Shown: positions 31,916 to 41,109 of the stretch, one piece after another
Position numbering within the stretch: position 1 is the first letter of the stretch
Layout: the number at the start of each line of letters is the position of its first letter
Position numbers and translations under genes: made by a program
NCBI RefSeq assembly: GCF_003709565.1
Contig: NZ_QNRC01000008.1
Coordinates: 1 to 64,000 of the forward strand
From: Paracoccus sigandri
GTDB taxonomy: Bacteria > Pseudomonadota > Alphaproteobacteria > Rhodobacterales > Rhodobacteraceae
Length of the DNA stretch: 64,000 bases
Direction of reading: 5' to 3'
Notes under the pieces: model-generated
Seen by the model: the letters and a program-made list of their open reading frames with translations, nothing else
Databases searched by the model: none
What the model was told of the DNA's origin: nothing

Positions 31916-33352
31916 ATGTCCGTCCCCGAACTGGACCCGCCCAGCCTATATGCCAAGCGCGAGCCGATCTTTCCCAAGCGGGTGCAGGGCAGGTTCCGCC
32001 GGCTGAAATGGGTCGTCATGGCGGTCACGCTGGCGATCTATTACGTCACGCCCTGGCTGCGCTGGGACCGGGGGCCGAACATGCCCGACCAGGCGGTGCT
32101 GGTCGACCTGGCCAACCGGCGCTTCTTCTTCTTCTGGATCGAGATCTGGCCGCATGAATTCTATTTCGTCGCGGGCCTGCTGGTCATGGCCGGGCTGGGG
32201 CTGTTCCTGTTCACCTCGGCGCTGGGGCGGGTCTGGTGCGGCTATGCCTGCCCGCAGACCGTCTGGACCGACCTGTTCATCCTGGTCGAACGCTGGATCG
32301 AGGGCGACCGCAACAACCGCATCCGCCTGCACCGGCAGCGATGGAACGCCCAGAAGATCCGCCTGACTGCGGTGAAATGGACCGCCTGGCTGCTGATCGC
32401 GCTGCTGACCGGCGGGGCGTGGGTGTTCTATTTCACCGATGCGCCGACGCTGCTGCACAACCTGCTGGCGGGACAGGCCCATCCCGTCGCCTATATCACC
32501 ATCGCCATCCTGACCGGCACGACCTTCCTGTTCGGCGGCTTCGCGCGCGAACAGATCTGCATCTATGCCTGCCCCTGGCCGCGCATCCAGGCCGCGATGA
32601 TGGACGAGGACACGCTGACCGTCGGCTATCGCGACTGGCGCGGAGAGCCGCGCGGCAAGGCGGCCCGCGCCAGCGCCGCGCCCGATCCGCGCGGCGACTG
32701 CATCGACTGCATGGCCTGCGTGAATGTCTGCCCGATGGGCATCGACATCCGCGACGGCCAGCAGATGGAATGCATCACCTGCGCGCTGTGCATCGATGCC
32801 TGCGACGAGATCATGGACCGGATCGGCAAGCCGCGCGGCCTGGTCGGCTATCTGGCGCTGAGCGACGAGACCGCGGAACGGGCGGGCGCCCATCCGCGCC
32901 CGGTGCTGAAACATGTGCTGCGGCCGCGCACGCTGCTCTATTTCACGCTCTGGTCCGGGATCGGCGCGGCGTTGGTGGTGGCGCTGTTCCTGCGCTCGGC
33001 GGTGGACCTGAACGTGACGCCGGTGCGCAACCCGCTTTTCGTCACGCTGTCGGACGGCTCGATCCGCAATACCTACGAGGTCCGGCTGCGCAACAAGGAA
33101 CACGAGGCGACCGTCTACCGGATCTCGGTGAGGGGCGCGGATACCGAACCGCTGCTGCTGGCGATCGAGGGCGCGCAGGGCGACCGGGTCGAGGTGCCCG
33201 CCGACCAGACGCTGGAACGGCGGCTCTACCTGACCGCCCCGGCAGGCGCGGCGCTGGCGGGCAGGGCCACCCAACCCATCGAACTGATCGTCGAGAACCT
33301 GGACCAGCCGGCCCGCGCCTCGGTCGCCACGGTCTTCCACGGCAAGGAGTGA
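31916..33352 (+). CDS. ccoG: cbb3 oxidase maturation protein CcoG (polyferredoxin)
   Basis: 478-residue inner-membrane Fe-S protein (FixG/RdxA) needed for handling copper during cbb3 cytochrome oxidase assembly. About five transmembrane segments, NosR-like cysteine pairs in WCGYACPQTVWTD and ICIYACPWPRIQ, then two 4Fe-4S ferredoxin motifs CIDCMACVNVCPMG and CITCALCIDACDE, and a C-terminal periplasmic Ig-like FixG domain. The ATG at 31916 follows AGGAG by 11 bases. First gene of ccoGHIS with an FNR site upstream. The oxidase genes ccoNOQP are not in the window. Confidence 0.97.
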   Translation: MSVPELDPPSLYAKREPIFPKRVQGRFRRLKWVVMAVTLAIYYVTPWLRWDRGPNMPDQAVLVDLANRRFFFFWIEIWPHEFYFVAGLLVMAGLGLFLFTSALGRVWCGYACPQTVWTDLFILVERWIEGDRNNRIRLHRQRWNAQKIRLTAVKWTAWLLIALLTGGAWVFYFTDAPTLLHNLLAGQAHPVAYITIAILTGTTFLFGGFAREQICIYACPWPRIQAAMMDEDTLTVGYRDWRGEPRGKAARASAAPDPRGDCIDCMACVNVCPMGIDIRDGQQMECITCALCIDACDEIMDRIGKPRGLVGYLALSDETAERAGAHPRPVLKHVLRPRTLLYFTLWSGIGAALVVALFLRSAVDLNVTPVRNPLFVTLSDGSIRNTYEVRLRNKEHEATVYRISVRGADTEPLLLAIEGAQGDRVEVPADQTLERRLYLTAPAGAALAGRATQPIELIVENLDQPARASVATVFHGKE

Positions 33353-33357
33353 GATGC

Positions 33358-33819
33358 ATGAAACGCGAACTGACCGGCCGCCATGTCCTTGCGATCACGC
33401 TGACCGCCTTCGGAATCATCATCGCGGTGAACCTGTTCATGGCCTTCAAGGCCGTCGGCACCTTTCCGGGGCTGGAGGTCGCCAATTCCTATGTCGCCTC
33501 GCAGAAATTCGACCGCGAACGCGCCGCGCAGCAGGCGCTCGGCTGGACTGCCAGGGCAAGCCATGACGGCCAGGTCCTGTCGCTGGAGATCACCGACGCC
33601 CAGGGCCTGCATCCGATGATCCGCAGCCTCTCGGCCAGCATCGGCCGGCCCACCCATGTGCGCGACGACCGGGAACTGGCGCTGACCCATGAGGGCGGCG
33701 CCTTCCGCACGCCCTTGCAGCTGCAGCCCGGCGCCTGGATCATCCACCTGAATGCGACGGCCGCCGACGGGACCGAATTCCGCCAGCGGCTGGACCATTT
33801 CGTCCGCGGCGCGAGGTAG
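33358..33819 (+). CDS. ccoH: cbb3 oxidase assembly protein CcoH/FixH
   Basis: 153 residues: one N-terminal membrane anchor (VLAITLTAFGIIIAVNLFMA) followed by the FixH periplasmic domain with VGTFPGLEVANSYVASQKFD and FRTPLQLQPGAWIIHLNA. Required for stable cbb3 assembly. It begins five bases after ccoG; a nearby ATG at 33354 is in another frame. Position between ccoG and ccoI matches the canonical operon. Confidence 0.95.
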   Translation: MKRELTGRHVLAITLTAFGIIIAVNLFMAFKAVGTFPGLEVANSYVASQKFDRERAAQQALGWTARASHDGQVLSLEITDAQGLHPMIRSLSASIGRPTHVRDDRELALTHEGGAFRTPLQLQPGAWIIHLNATAADGTEFRQRLDHFVRGAR

Positions 33820-33823
33820 CGCC

Positions 33824-36079
33824 ATGGCCGAGCTTTCCGCCGCCCGGATCAGCGCCTGCCCGGCCTGCGACGCCGCCCCCCTGGCCGAAAGGCTGGCCGA
33901 GACCCGCCAGGCGCAGGCGGACGGCACGCTGATCCTGTCGCTGCCGACCGCGCATTGCGCCACCTGCATCACCGATGTCGAACGGGCGCTGCTGGCCCGG
34001 CCCGGCGTGCGCGCCGCCCGCGTCAACCTGACCCTGCGCCGCGTCACCGTCGACGCGCCGGGCCTGACCGCCGAGGACCTAATCGCGGTCCTGGCGGCCA
34101 TCGGCTACGAGGCGCATGAGCTCGACCCCGACGCGCTCTCGGCCACCGCCGCCGACCGCCAGGGCCGCGACCTCCTGATGCGCATCGGCGTGTCGGGCTT
34201 CGCGATGATGAACATCATGATCCTCTCGGTCGCGGTCTGGTCGGGGGCCGAGGCCGCCACCCGCGACCTGTTCCACTGGATCTCGGGCGCGATCGCGCTG
34301 CCGACGGTGGTCTTCGCGGGCCAGCCCTTCTTCGCCAGCGCCTGGCGCGCGCTGAAGGCGCGGCGGCTGGGCATGGACGTGCCGATCTCGCTGGCACTGA
34401 TCCTGGCCACCGCGATCTCGTTCTTCGAGACCCTCCATTCCGGCCACCACGCCTATTTCGACGCGGCGGTGATGCTGTGCTTCTTCCTGCTGATCGGCCG
34501 CTACCTGGACCATCGCACCCGCGCCATCGCCCGTTCCGCCGCGGCCGAGCTGTCGGCTCTGGAAGTCCCGCGCGCCACCCTGCTTCGCACTCCTTCCAAA
34601 TACCTTGCAGGGGGTCCGGGGGACGCAAGGTCCCCCGGCCTCGCCACCCATGACATGGCCGAGGAGATCGTGCCCGTCGCGACCCTGCGTCCGGGCGACC
34701 TGATCCGCATCCGCCCCGGCGGGCGCATCCCCGCCGATGGCGAGATCATCGAGGGCCATTCCGAGATCGACCGCGCGCTGCTGACCGGCGAGACGCTGCC
34801 GGTTCCCGCCGCGCCGGGCCTCGCCCTCTCGGCCGGAGAGGTGAACCTGACCGGCCCGCTGGTGATGCGGGTGACGGCGGCGGGGCGCGACAGCTCGCTT
34901 TCGCGGCTGACCGCGCTGGTCGAGGCCGCCGAATCCGCGCGCGGCCGCTATACCTCGCTGGCCGAGCGCGCCTCGCGCGGCTATTCGCCGGCCGTGCATC
35001 TCTTGGCCGCGGCCAGTTTCGCGGGCTGGTTCTGGGCCACGGGCGATCTGCGGCTGGCGGTCAATATCGCGGCCGCGGTGCTGATCATCACCTGTCCCTG
35101 CGCGCTGGGGCTTGCCGTTCCCGCGGTCGTCACCACTGCCTCGGGGCGGCTGTTCCGGCGCGGGCTGCTGATCAAGGACGGCACGGCGCTGGAACGGCTG
35201 GCCGATGTCGATACCGTGGTCTTCGACAAGACCGGCACGCTGACCCTGGGCCAGCCGAAGCTGCTGTCCTGCGATGTCCTGCCGCATGACCTGCGCCCGG
35301 TGGCGCTGGCCCTGGCGCTGGCCTCGGCCCATCCGCTGTCGCAGGCCCTGGCCGAGGCCCTGGCCGGAACCGCGCCCGCCGCGCTTGACGACCTGCGCGA
35401 ACAGCCGGGCTTCGGCGTCGCGGCGCGCTGGCAGGGCCGGCCGGTGCGGCTGGGACGCGCTGACTGGCTGGGGGCCTCGGACAGCAGCGACAGCGCGGCC
35501 AGCGCCACCTGGCTGGGCATCGGCGACCAGGCGCCGATCCGGCTGGATTTCACCGACAGCCTGCGTCCCGGCGCCGCCGAATGCGTGGCGCGGCTGCGCG
35601 AAGACGGCGCGCGGGTCATCCTGCTGTCGGGCGACCGCCCGGCGGCGGTGGCCGATATCGCCGCCCGGCTGGGGATCGGCGAATGGCATGCGGGCGTCGC
35701 GCCGCAGGAAAAGGCCGCGATGGTGGCGGAGCTGGGCGGGCAGGGCACGCATGTGCTGATGGTCGGCGACGGGCTGAACGACACCGCGGCGCTGGCCTCG
35801 GCCCATGCCTCGATCTCGCCCGCCTCGGCGCTGGACGCGGCGCGGGTGGCCAGCGACATGGTGCTGACCGGCAAGGACCTGGCCCCGGTGGCCGATGCCC
35901 TGCTGACCGCCCGCGCGGCGACGCGCCGCATCCGGGAAAACTTTGCGATCTCGATCGCCTATAATATCATCGCCGTGCCCGTGGCGATCGCCGGATTCGC
36001 GACCCCGCTTCTGGCGGCGCTGGCCATGTCGGTCAGCTCGATCACGGTGACGCTGAACGCCCTGCGGCTGCGCAAGTAA
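33824..36079 (+). CDS. ccoI: Copper-exporting P-type ATPase of the CcoI/FixI type
   Basis: 751-residue P1B ATPase that exports copper for the binuclear centre of cbb3 oxidase. N-terminal CPAC (12-15) and heavy-metal domain HCATC (44-48) precede eight transmembrane helices, the intramembrane metal site ITCPCALGLAVPA, the phosphorylated Asp in VFDKTGTLTLG, and the hinge MVGDGLNDTAALA. Residues 255-272 (between LEVPRATLL and EEIVPVATLRPGD in the actuator region) are encoded by an inserted palindromic repeat and look foreign. Starts five bases after ccoH. Confidence 0.96.
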   Translation: MAELSAARISACPACDAAPLAERLAETRQAQADGTLILSLPTAHCATCITDVERALLARPGVRAARVNLTLRRVTVDAPGLTAEDLIAVLAAIGYEAHELDPDALSATAADRQGRDLLMRIGVSGFAMMNIMILSVAVWSGAEAATRDLFHWISGAIALPTVVFAGQPFFASAWRALKARRLGMDVPISLALILATAISFFETLHSGHHAYFDAAVMLCFFLLIGRYLDHRTRAIARSAAAELSALEVPRATLLRTPSKYLAGGPGDARSPGLATHDMAEEIVPVATLRPGDLIRIRPGGRIPADGEIIEGHSEIDRALLTGETLPVPAAPGLALSAGEVNLTGPLVMRVTAAGRDSSLSRLTALVEAAESARGRYTSLAERASRGYSPAVHLLAAASFAGWFWATGDLRLAVNIAAAVLIITCPCALGLAVPAVVTTASGRLFRRGLLIKDGTALERLADVDTVVFDKTGTLTLGQPKLLSCDVLPHDLRPVALALALASAHPLSQALAEALAGTAPAALDDLREQPGFGVAARWQGRPVRLGRADWLGASDSSDSAASATWLGIGDQAPIRLDFTDSLRPGAAECVARLREDGARVILLSGDRPAAVADIAARLGIGEWHAGVAPQEKAAMVAELGGQGTHVLMVGDGLNDTAALASAHASISPASALDAARVASDMVLTGKDLAPVADALLTARAATRRIRENFAISIAYNIIAVPVAIAGFATPLLAALAMSVSSITVTLNALRLRK
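34585..34640 (+). repeat. Palindromic repeat, subfamily B, inserted in frame in ccoI
   Basis: The head TCGCACTCCTTCCAAATACC matches the copies at 23064 and 56387. A perfect 9-bp stem CCGGGGGAC/GTCCCCCGG (34616-34624, 34630-34638) follows. It is read through in frame, adding the residues from TPSKYLAGGPGDARSPG to CcoI. Confidence 0.85.
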
Positions 36080-36088
36080 GGACGCGAC

Positions 36089-36250
36089 ATGGAAATCCTG
36101 GCGATCCTGATCCCGGTCTCCCTCGGCCTCGGCGCGGCGGGGCTGGTGGCCTTCGTCTGGGCCCTGCGCGCCCGCCAGTTCGAGGATCCCAAGGGCGATG
36201 CCGAACGCATCCTCAGCGATGCCTGGGACGACCGGCCGAAACCGGACTGA
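36089..36250 (+). CDS. ccoS: cbb3 oxidase assembly protein CcoS
   Basis: 53-residue protein with one N-terminal transmembrane helix (LAILIPVSLGLGAAGLVAFVW) and the CcoS/FixS signature ALRARQFEDPKGDAERILSD. Required to load haem and copper into cbb3 oxidase. It starts nine bases after ccoI with AAGGACG as RBS and closes the ccoGHIS operon. Convergent with imuC, 33 bp apart, with no clear terminator. Confidence 0.93.
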   Translation: MEILAILIPVSLGLGAAGLVAFVWALRARQFEDPKGDAERILSDAWDDRPKPD

Positions 36251-36283
36251 ACGGCCGCCATCAGGCCACCCGGATAATTTCGC

Positions 36284-39200
36284 CTAATGGAAATCCCGGC
36301 TGGGGAAGAGGTGCTTGGCCTGTTCCCGCGGATGGCGGGCGCGCGCGGGCCGGCGGGGGGCGTTGTCGGCCTGCGGATGGGGGAGGCAGACGGCCTGATC
36401 CAGCGGGTGGCCCAGCTCGGTCAGGCGGTGGGACAGGTCCTCGATCCGCCGCGCGATCAGATGCACGACGATCCCCTCGCGCTGCAGATGGCCGGTGACC
36501 CGCAGCAGCCGCCCGCCCATGACCATGCGGCGAAAGCGCCGATAGACGCCGCGCCAGACGACGATGTTCGAGGTGCCGGTCTCATCCTCCAGCGTCAGGA
36601 AGATCACGCCCGAGGCGGTGCCGGGGCGCTGGCGGGTGATGACCAGGCCGCAGACGCTGACCTCTCCGACGGGCGCCTCGGCCAGGCGGTCATGCGGCAT
36701 CAGGCCGGGGATCGAGGGGCGCAGCAGTTCCATCGGATGGGCGCGCAGCGTCAGGCGGGTGGCGACGTAATCCTCGACCACCTCCTCGCCCGGCTGCATG
36801 GCGGGCAGCCGGACCTGCGGCTCGGCGATGCTTTCGCCGTCGATCGGGTCGCCGAACAGCGGCAGCGGCATCTGGCCGCGGATCGCCCGGACCTGCCACA
36901 GCGCCTGCCGCCGCGACAGGCCCAGCCCGGCGAAGGCATCCGCCTCGGCCAGCCGCTCCAGCACCTCGGGGGCGGCGCTGGCGCGCAGCCACAGCGCCTG
37001 CGGGTCGGGATAGCCGTTGCCGCGCGCCTCGGTGATCCGTTCGGCATCCTGCTGCCGGAAGCCCCTGATCTGCCGGAAGCCCAGCCGCAGGGCCAGCTGC
37101 CCGTCGCCGCGCCGCTCCAGCAGGTTGTCCCAACCGCTGGCATTCACGCAGATCGGCCGGACCTCGACCCCGTGGTCGCGGGCGTCGCGGACGATCTGGG
37201 CGGGGGCGTAGAAGCCCATCGGCTGCGAATTCAGCAATGCGCAGGCAAAGACCGCCGGGTGATGGCATTTCAGCCACGAGGACACATAGGTCAGCAGCGC
37301 GAAGGCCGCCGCATGGCTTTCGGGAAAGCCGTAATCGGAAAAGCCCCTGATCTGCGCGAAGCAACGCTCGGCGAAGTCGCGTTCATAGCCGTTGGCGATC
37401 ATGCCATCGACGAATTTCTGCTCGAAATGGTCCACCGTGCCCATGTTGCGGAACGAGGCGAGGCTGCGGCGCAGCTTGTCGGCCTCTTCGTCGGAGAAGC
37501 CCGCCGCCACCACGGCGATGCGCATCGCCTGTTCCTGGAACAGCGGCACGCCCAGGGTCTTGGACAGCACCCCTTCCAGCGCGTCCGAGGGATAAACGAC
37601 GTCTTCCAGCCCCTGGCGGCGGCGCAGATAGGGCTGGACCATGCCGCCCTGGATCGGGCCGGGGCGGACGATGGCGACCTCGATCACCAGGTCGTAGAAT
37701 TTCCTGGGCTGCATCCGGGGCAGGAAATTCATCTGCGCCCGGCTCTCGACCTGGAACACCCCGACCGCATCGGCGCGGCACAGCATGTCATAGGTCGCCT
37801 TGTCGTCGCATTTGATATTCTTCAGGGTCAGGTCCTGCCCTTCATGTTCGCGCATCAAATCGAAGGCCCGGCGCAGGCAGGACAGCATTCCCAGCCCCAG
37901 CACGTCGACCTTGAGGATCCTCAGCTCGTCGATGTCGTCCTTGTCCCATTCGATGACGGTGCGATCCTCCATCGCGGCATTCTCGATGGGGCACAGCTGG
38001 TCCAGCCGGCCGCGGGTGATGACCAGCCCGCCGACATGCTGGGACAGGTGGCGGGGAAAGCCGATGATCTCGCGGATCAGCTCGATGGTCCGGGCAAGGC
38101 GGCGGTCCGAGGGGTCCAGCCCCAGCTCGCGGATATGGCCGGGATCGGCGCCGCCATTCGACAGGCCCCAGATCTGGCCCGACAGGCTGGCCGTCACGTC
38201 CTGCGACAGGCCCATGACCTTGCCCACCTCGCGGATCGCGGCACGGGACCGGAAATGGATCACCGTGGCGCAAAGCCCGGCGCGGTGGCGGCCGTATTTC
38301 CTGTAGATCCACTGGATCACCTCCTCGCGTCGTTCATGTTCGAAATCGACGTCGATATCGGGCGGCTCGCCCCGGTGGCGGGACACGAAACGCTCGAACA
38401 CCATGCTGATCTGGTCGGGCGAGACATCGGTGATGCCAAGCGCCCAGCAGATGATCGAATTGGCCGCCGAGCCGCGCCCCTGGCACAGGATGCCGATGCT
38501 GCGGGCATAGTGCACGATGTCGTGGACGGTCAGGAAATAGGCGGGAAAATCCATCTCGGCCACCAGGGCCAGCTCCTTCTCGGCCAGCTGGCGATGGCGC
38601 TCGGGAACGCTCTCGGGAGAGCAGCGCCGCGCCAGCCCCTTGTGTACCAGCCGCTCAAGCCGCGCCTGCGGGGCCTCGCCCGCGGCGATTTCCTCGGGAT
38701 AGTCATGCGCCAGCTGCGACAGGCAGAAATCGCAGCGGGCGGCGATCTGGATCGTGCGGCAGAGGGCGGCGGGATGGGCATGAAACAGCCGCGCCATCTC
38801 GGCCGGGGATTTCAGGCGGCGCTCGGCATTCGGCAGGGCGCGGGTGCCGATCCGGTCGATGGTGCAGCCCTCGCGCAGGCAGGTCAGCACATCGGCCAGC
38901 GGGCGGCGATGGGCGCGGTGCATCAGCACGTCGCCCACCGCCACCATCGGCGCCCCCGCCCGCCGCGCCAGCCCCGCGCAGAGATCGAACCACGCCTGGT
39001 CGCTGCCGTCATAGCGCGGCGCGGCGCCCAGGAAGACCTGGCCCGGATAGCGCGCGCTCAGCGTCGCGACCGGGTCCTCGGCCCGGTGGGGGGCGTCGGC
39101 GGGGGGCAGGGCGATCAGGATCATCCCCGCGCATCCCCTTTGCAGATCGTCCAGGCGCAGATGGCATTCGCCCTTGCCCGCGCGCCGCTTGCCCCGCGTC

Positions 39201-39646
39201 AGCAGCCGCGACAGGCGGTGCCAGGCGGCGCGGTCGGTCGGCAGGGCCAGCCATTCCACCGGGCAGTCGCGCAGCACCAGGCGGCTGCCGGGGATCAGCC
39301 GGGGCAGGCGGCCGGGCGGGGCGGCGACCTTCCGGGCAGGCTCCACCGGCTGGCGGCTGGAGGGATCGAGGCGCGGGATTGTCTCGACCGGCCGGGCTTC
39401 CTTGGCCGCCCGCCCCAGCTCCTTCAGCGCCCGCCAGGCGCGGACCACGCCCGCCACCGAGTTGCGGTCGGTGATGGCGATGGCCTCCAGCCCCAGCTCG
39501 GTGGCGCGCTGGACCAGTTCGTGGGGATGCGAGGCGCCGGTCAGGAAGGTGAAATTGCTGGTCACGCAAAGCTCGGCATAGCCGGGCAGGGGGCAAGGCT
39601 GCGGATCGGGCTGCGGATCGGGCAGCGGATCTGTCGGGGCGGTCAT
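36284..39646 (-). CDS. imuC: Error-prone DNA polymerase ImuC (DnaE2)
   Basis: 1120-residue C-family polymerase for SOS translesion synthesis. N-terminal PHP domain from CVTSNFTFLTGASHPHELV, polymerase core with ILCQGRGSAANSIICWALGI, PDIDVDFEHERREEVIQWIY (catalytic aspartates) and GVFQVESRAQMNFLPRMQP, then helix-hairpin-helix and OB domains. A Pro/Asp/Gln-rich stretch (PDPQPDPQP) precedes the PHP domain. Its ATG overlaps the imuB stop (ATGA), completing the imuA-imuB-imuC mutasome operon. Confidence 0.97.
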   Translation of the reverse strand: MTAPTDPLPDPQPDPQPCPLPGYAELCVTSNFTFLTGASHPHELVQRATELGLEAIAITDRNSVAGVVRAWRALKELGRAAKEARPVETIPRLDPSSRQPVEPARKVAAPPGRLPRLIPGSRLVLRDCPVEWLALPTDRAAWHRLSRLLTRGKRRAGKGECHLRLDDLQRGCAGMILIALPPADAPHRAEDPVATLSARYPGQVFLGAAPRYDGSDQAWFDLCAGLARRAGAPMVAVGDVLMHRAHRRPLADVLTCLREGCTIDRIGTRALPNAERRLKSPAEMARLFHAHPAALCRTIQIAARCDFCLSQLAHDYPEEIAAGEAPQARLERLVHKGLARRCSPESVPERHRQLAEKELALVAEMDFPAYFLTVHDIVHYARSIGILCQGRGSAANSIICWALGITDVSPDQISMVFERFVSRHRGEPPDIDVDFEHERREEVIQWIYRKYGRHRAGLCATVIHFRSRAAIREVGKVMGLSQDVTASLSGQIWGLSNGGADPGHIRELGLDPSDRRLARTIELIREIIGFPRHLSQHVGGLVITRGRLDQLCPIENAAMEDRTVIEWDKDDIDELRILKVDVLGLGMLSCLRRAFDLMREHEGQDLTLKNIKCDDKATYDMLCRADAVGVFQVESRAQMNFLPRMQPRKFYDLVIEVAIVRPGPIQGGMVQPYLRRRQGLEDVVYPSDALEGVLSKTLGVPLFQEQAMRIAVVAAGFSDEEADKLRRSLASFRNMGTVDHFEQKFVDGMIANGYERDFAERCFAQIRGFSDYGFPESHAAAFALLTYVSSWLKCHHPAVFACALLNSQPMGFYAPAQIVRDARDHGVEVRPICVNASGWDNLLERRGDGQLALRLGFRQIRGFRQQDAERITEARGNGYPDPQALWLRASAAPEVLERLAEADAFAGLGLSRRQALWQVRAIRGQMPLPLFGDPIDGESIAEPQVRLPAMQPGEEVVEDYVATRLTLRAHPMELLRPSIPGLMPHDRLAEAPVGEVSVCGLVITRQRPGTASGVIFLTLEDETGTSNIVVWRGVYRRFRRMVMGGRLLRVTGHLQREGIVVHLIARRIEDLSHRLTELGHPLDQAVCLPHPQADNAPRRPARARHPREQAKHLFPSRDFH

Positions 39647-41109
39647 GCGAATTCCCCCTGCACGAACCAGCCGGGCCGTTGCGGCGTAAAGAACAGCCAC
39701 AGCCTGCGCCCCTGCCGGGTCTCCACCAGCCAGTAGTCGCGCAGGCCCGAACGCCAGCCCTCGTCCTCCAGCCACCATTCCGGGGCGATGCGTTCGGGGC
39801 CGGTGGCGCGGGCGGTGGCCAGGGTTTCGCCGCGCCAGCGGAACTGCCGGGGCGGGCGGCTTTCGCGGCCGGTGACGGGCTCGGGCGGAAACAGCAGCAG
39901 GGGCCGCGGGCGCGGGCTGGCCCAGCCGGTGCCGGGTTCGGAAAAGGCCGCCGGCGCGACCAGGAAGGCGCGTTCGGGGATGTGGCTGTCGGCGGGCAGG
40001 AAGCGGCGGATGTTCTCAAGCCCGATCCGCGTGCCGATCCGGGTGATCAGGTCCGCCAGCCGGTCGCCGCGCCTCGAGCCGACATGGCTGAGCTGCCGCG
40101 CCGGCAGCGATTCGACCACCATGGCCGCCAGCCGCATCTGGTCGATGCCGAAGCCGGCATCCACCTCGGCGACGGCGCGCTGGAACAGCGGCAGGATGCG
40201 GGCGGGATCGCGCAGGGGGCGGGCCAGGCGCAGCTCGACCTGGCGGCTGTCGCGGTCGACCCGGCGCAGCGTCAGCTGCAGCACCCGCGCCCCCGCCTGC
40301 TGCGCGGCCAGCGTCGCGCAGAGCCGGTCCAGCAGCCGCGCCGTGCCGGCCATCACATCCGCCGTCAGCCCGACCGGCTCGGGCAGGGTCAGCCGCACGC
40401 CGTAATGGGGCGGATCGGCCAGCGGCGAGACCTCTTCCGGCTGGCGGCCAAGCGCCTGATCCAGCCGCAGCAGCAGCCCCGGCCCGAAGCGGCGGGCCAG
40501 CGGCGCGCGGGCAGCCCCGGCCAGATCGCCCACCGTGCGCAGCCCCAGCCGCTGCAGGGGGATGACGGTCCGCTCCTCCAGCCGCAGCGCGGCGACGGGC
40601 AGCCTGGCCAGCGCCGCCAGCGTCTGTCCCGGCGCCGCCTGGCCCTCATGGTAATGGGCCAGCGCCCAGGCCGCCCCGCGCGTATCGGCCAGCCCGATCC
40701 GCAGCGCGATGCCCGCCCGGCCCAGCCTGTGGCGCATGTCGGCCAGCATCATCGCCTCGCCGCCGAACAGATGCGCCGCGCCGGTGATGTCCAGGACCAG
40801 CCCGTCCTCGCCCTCCAGCCCGACCCAGGGGCAATAGCGCGTGGCCCAACGGCGCAGCATCTGCAGGAAGCGCCGGTCGCCCACCGGATCGGCCGGGCGG
40901 CTTTGCAGGCCGGGACAGAAGGCGCGGGCATCGGCAAGGGTCATGCCGCGGTAAAGCCCCGCCGCCTCGGCCTGCGGGTTCAGGCAATGCAGGCGGTCGG
41001 CATTGTCCTGGGCAAGCGTCAGCGCGAAGGGCCCGTCAGCCGGGCGCGCCCGCAGGGCCCGGTCGCTTGCCAGCCGGGGAAACCACAGAGAGACGATGCG
41101 CCGTTCCAT
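39643..41109 (-). CDS. imuB: ImuB, Y-family polymerase-like mutasome protein
   Basis: 488-residue Y-family-like protein that lacks polymerase activity in known systems and bridges ImuC to the sliding clamp. Recognised from RRIVSLWFPRLASDRAL, the YRGMTLADARAFCPGL loop, LVLDITGAAHLFGGE and the little-finger region. ATG 41109 (MERRIVSLWF) fits family N-termini; ATG 41121 is an alternative. The start lies inside imuA. A perfect GTTC-N7-GTTC LexA box is 27 bp upstream. Confidence 0.94.
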   Translation of the reverse strand: MERRIVSLWFPRLASDRALRARPADGPFALTLAQDNADRLHCLNPQAEAAGLYRGMTLADARAFCPGLQSRPADPVGDRRFLQMLRRWATRYCPWVGLEGEDGLVLDITGAAHLFGGEAMMLADMRHRLGRAGIALRIGLADTRGAAWALAHYHEGQAAPGQTLAALARLPVAALRLEERTVIPLQRLGLRTVGDLAGAARAPLARRFGPGLLLRLDQALGRQPEEVSPLADPPHYGVRLTLPEPVGLTADVMAGTARLLDRLCATLAAQQAGARVLQLTLRRVDRDSRQVELRLARPLRDPARILPLFQRAVAEVDAGFGIDQMRLAAMVVESLPARQLSHVGSRRGDRLADLITRIGTRIGLENIRRFLPADSHIPERAFLVAPAAFSEPGTGWASPRPRPLLLFPPEPVTGRESRPPRQFRWRGETLATARATGPERIAPEWWLEDEGWRSGLRDYWLVETRQGRRLWLFFTPQRPGWFVQGEFA

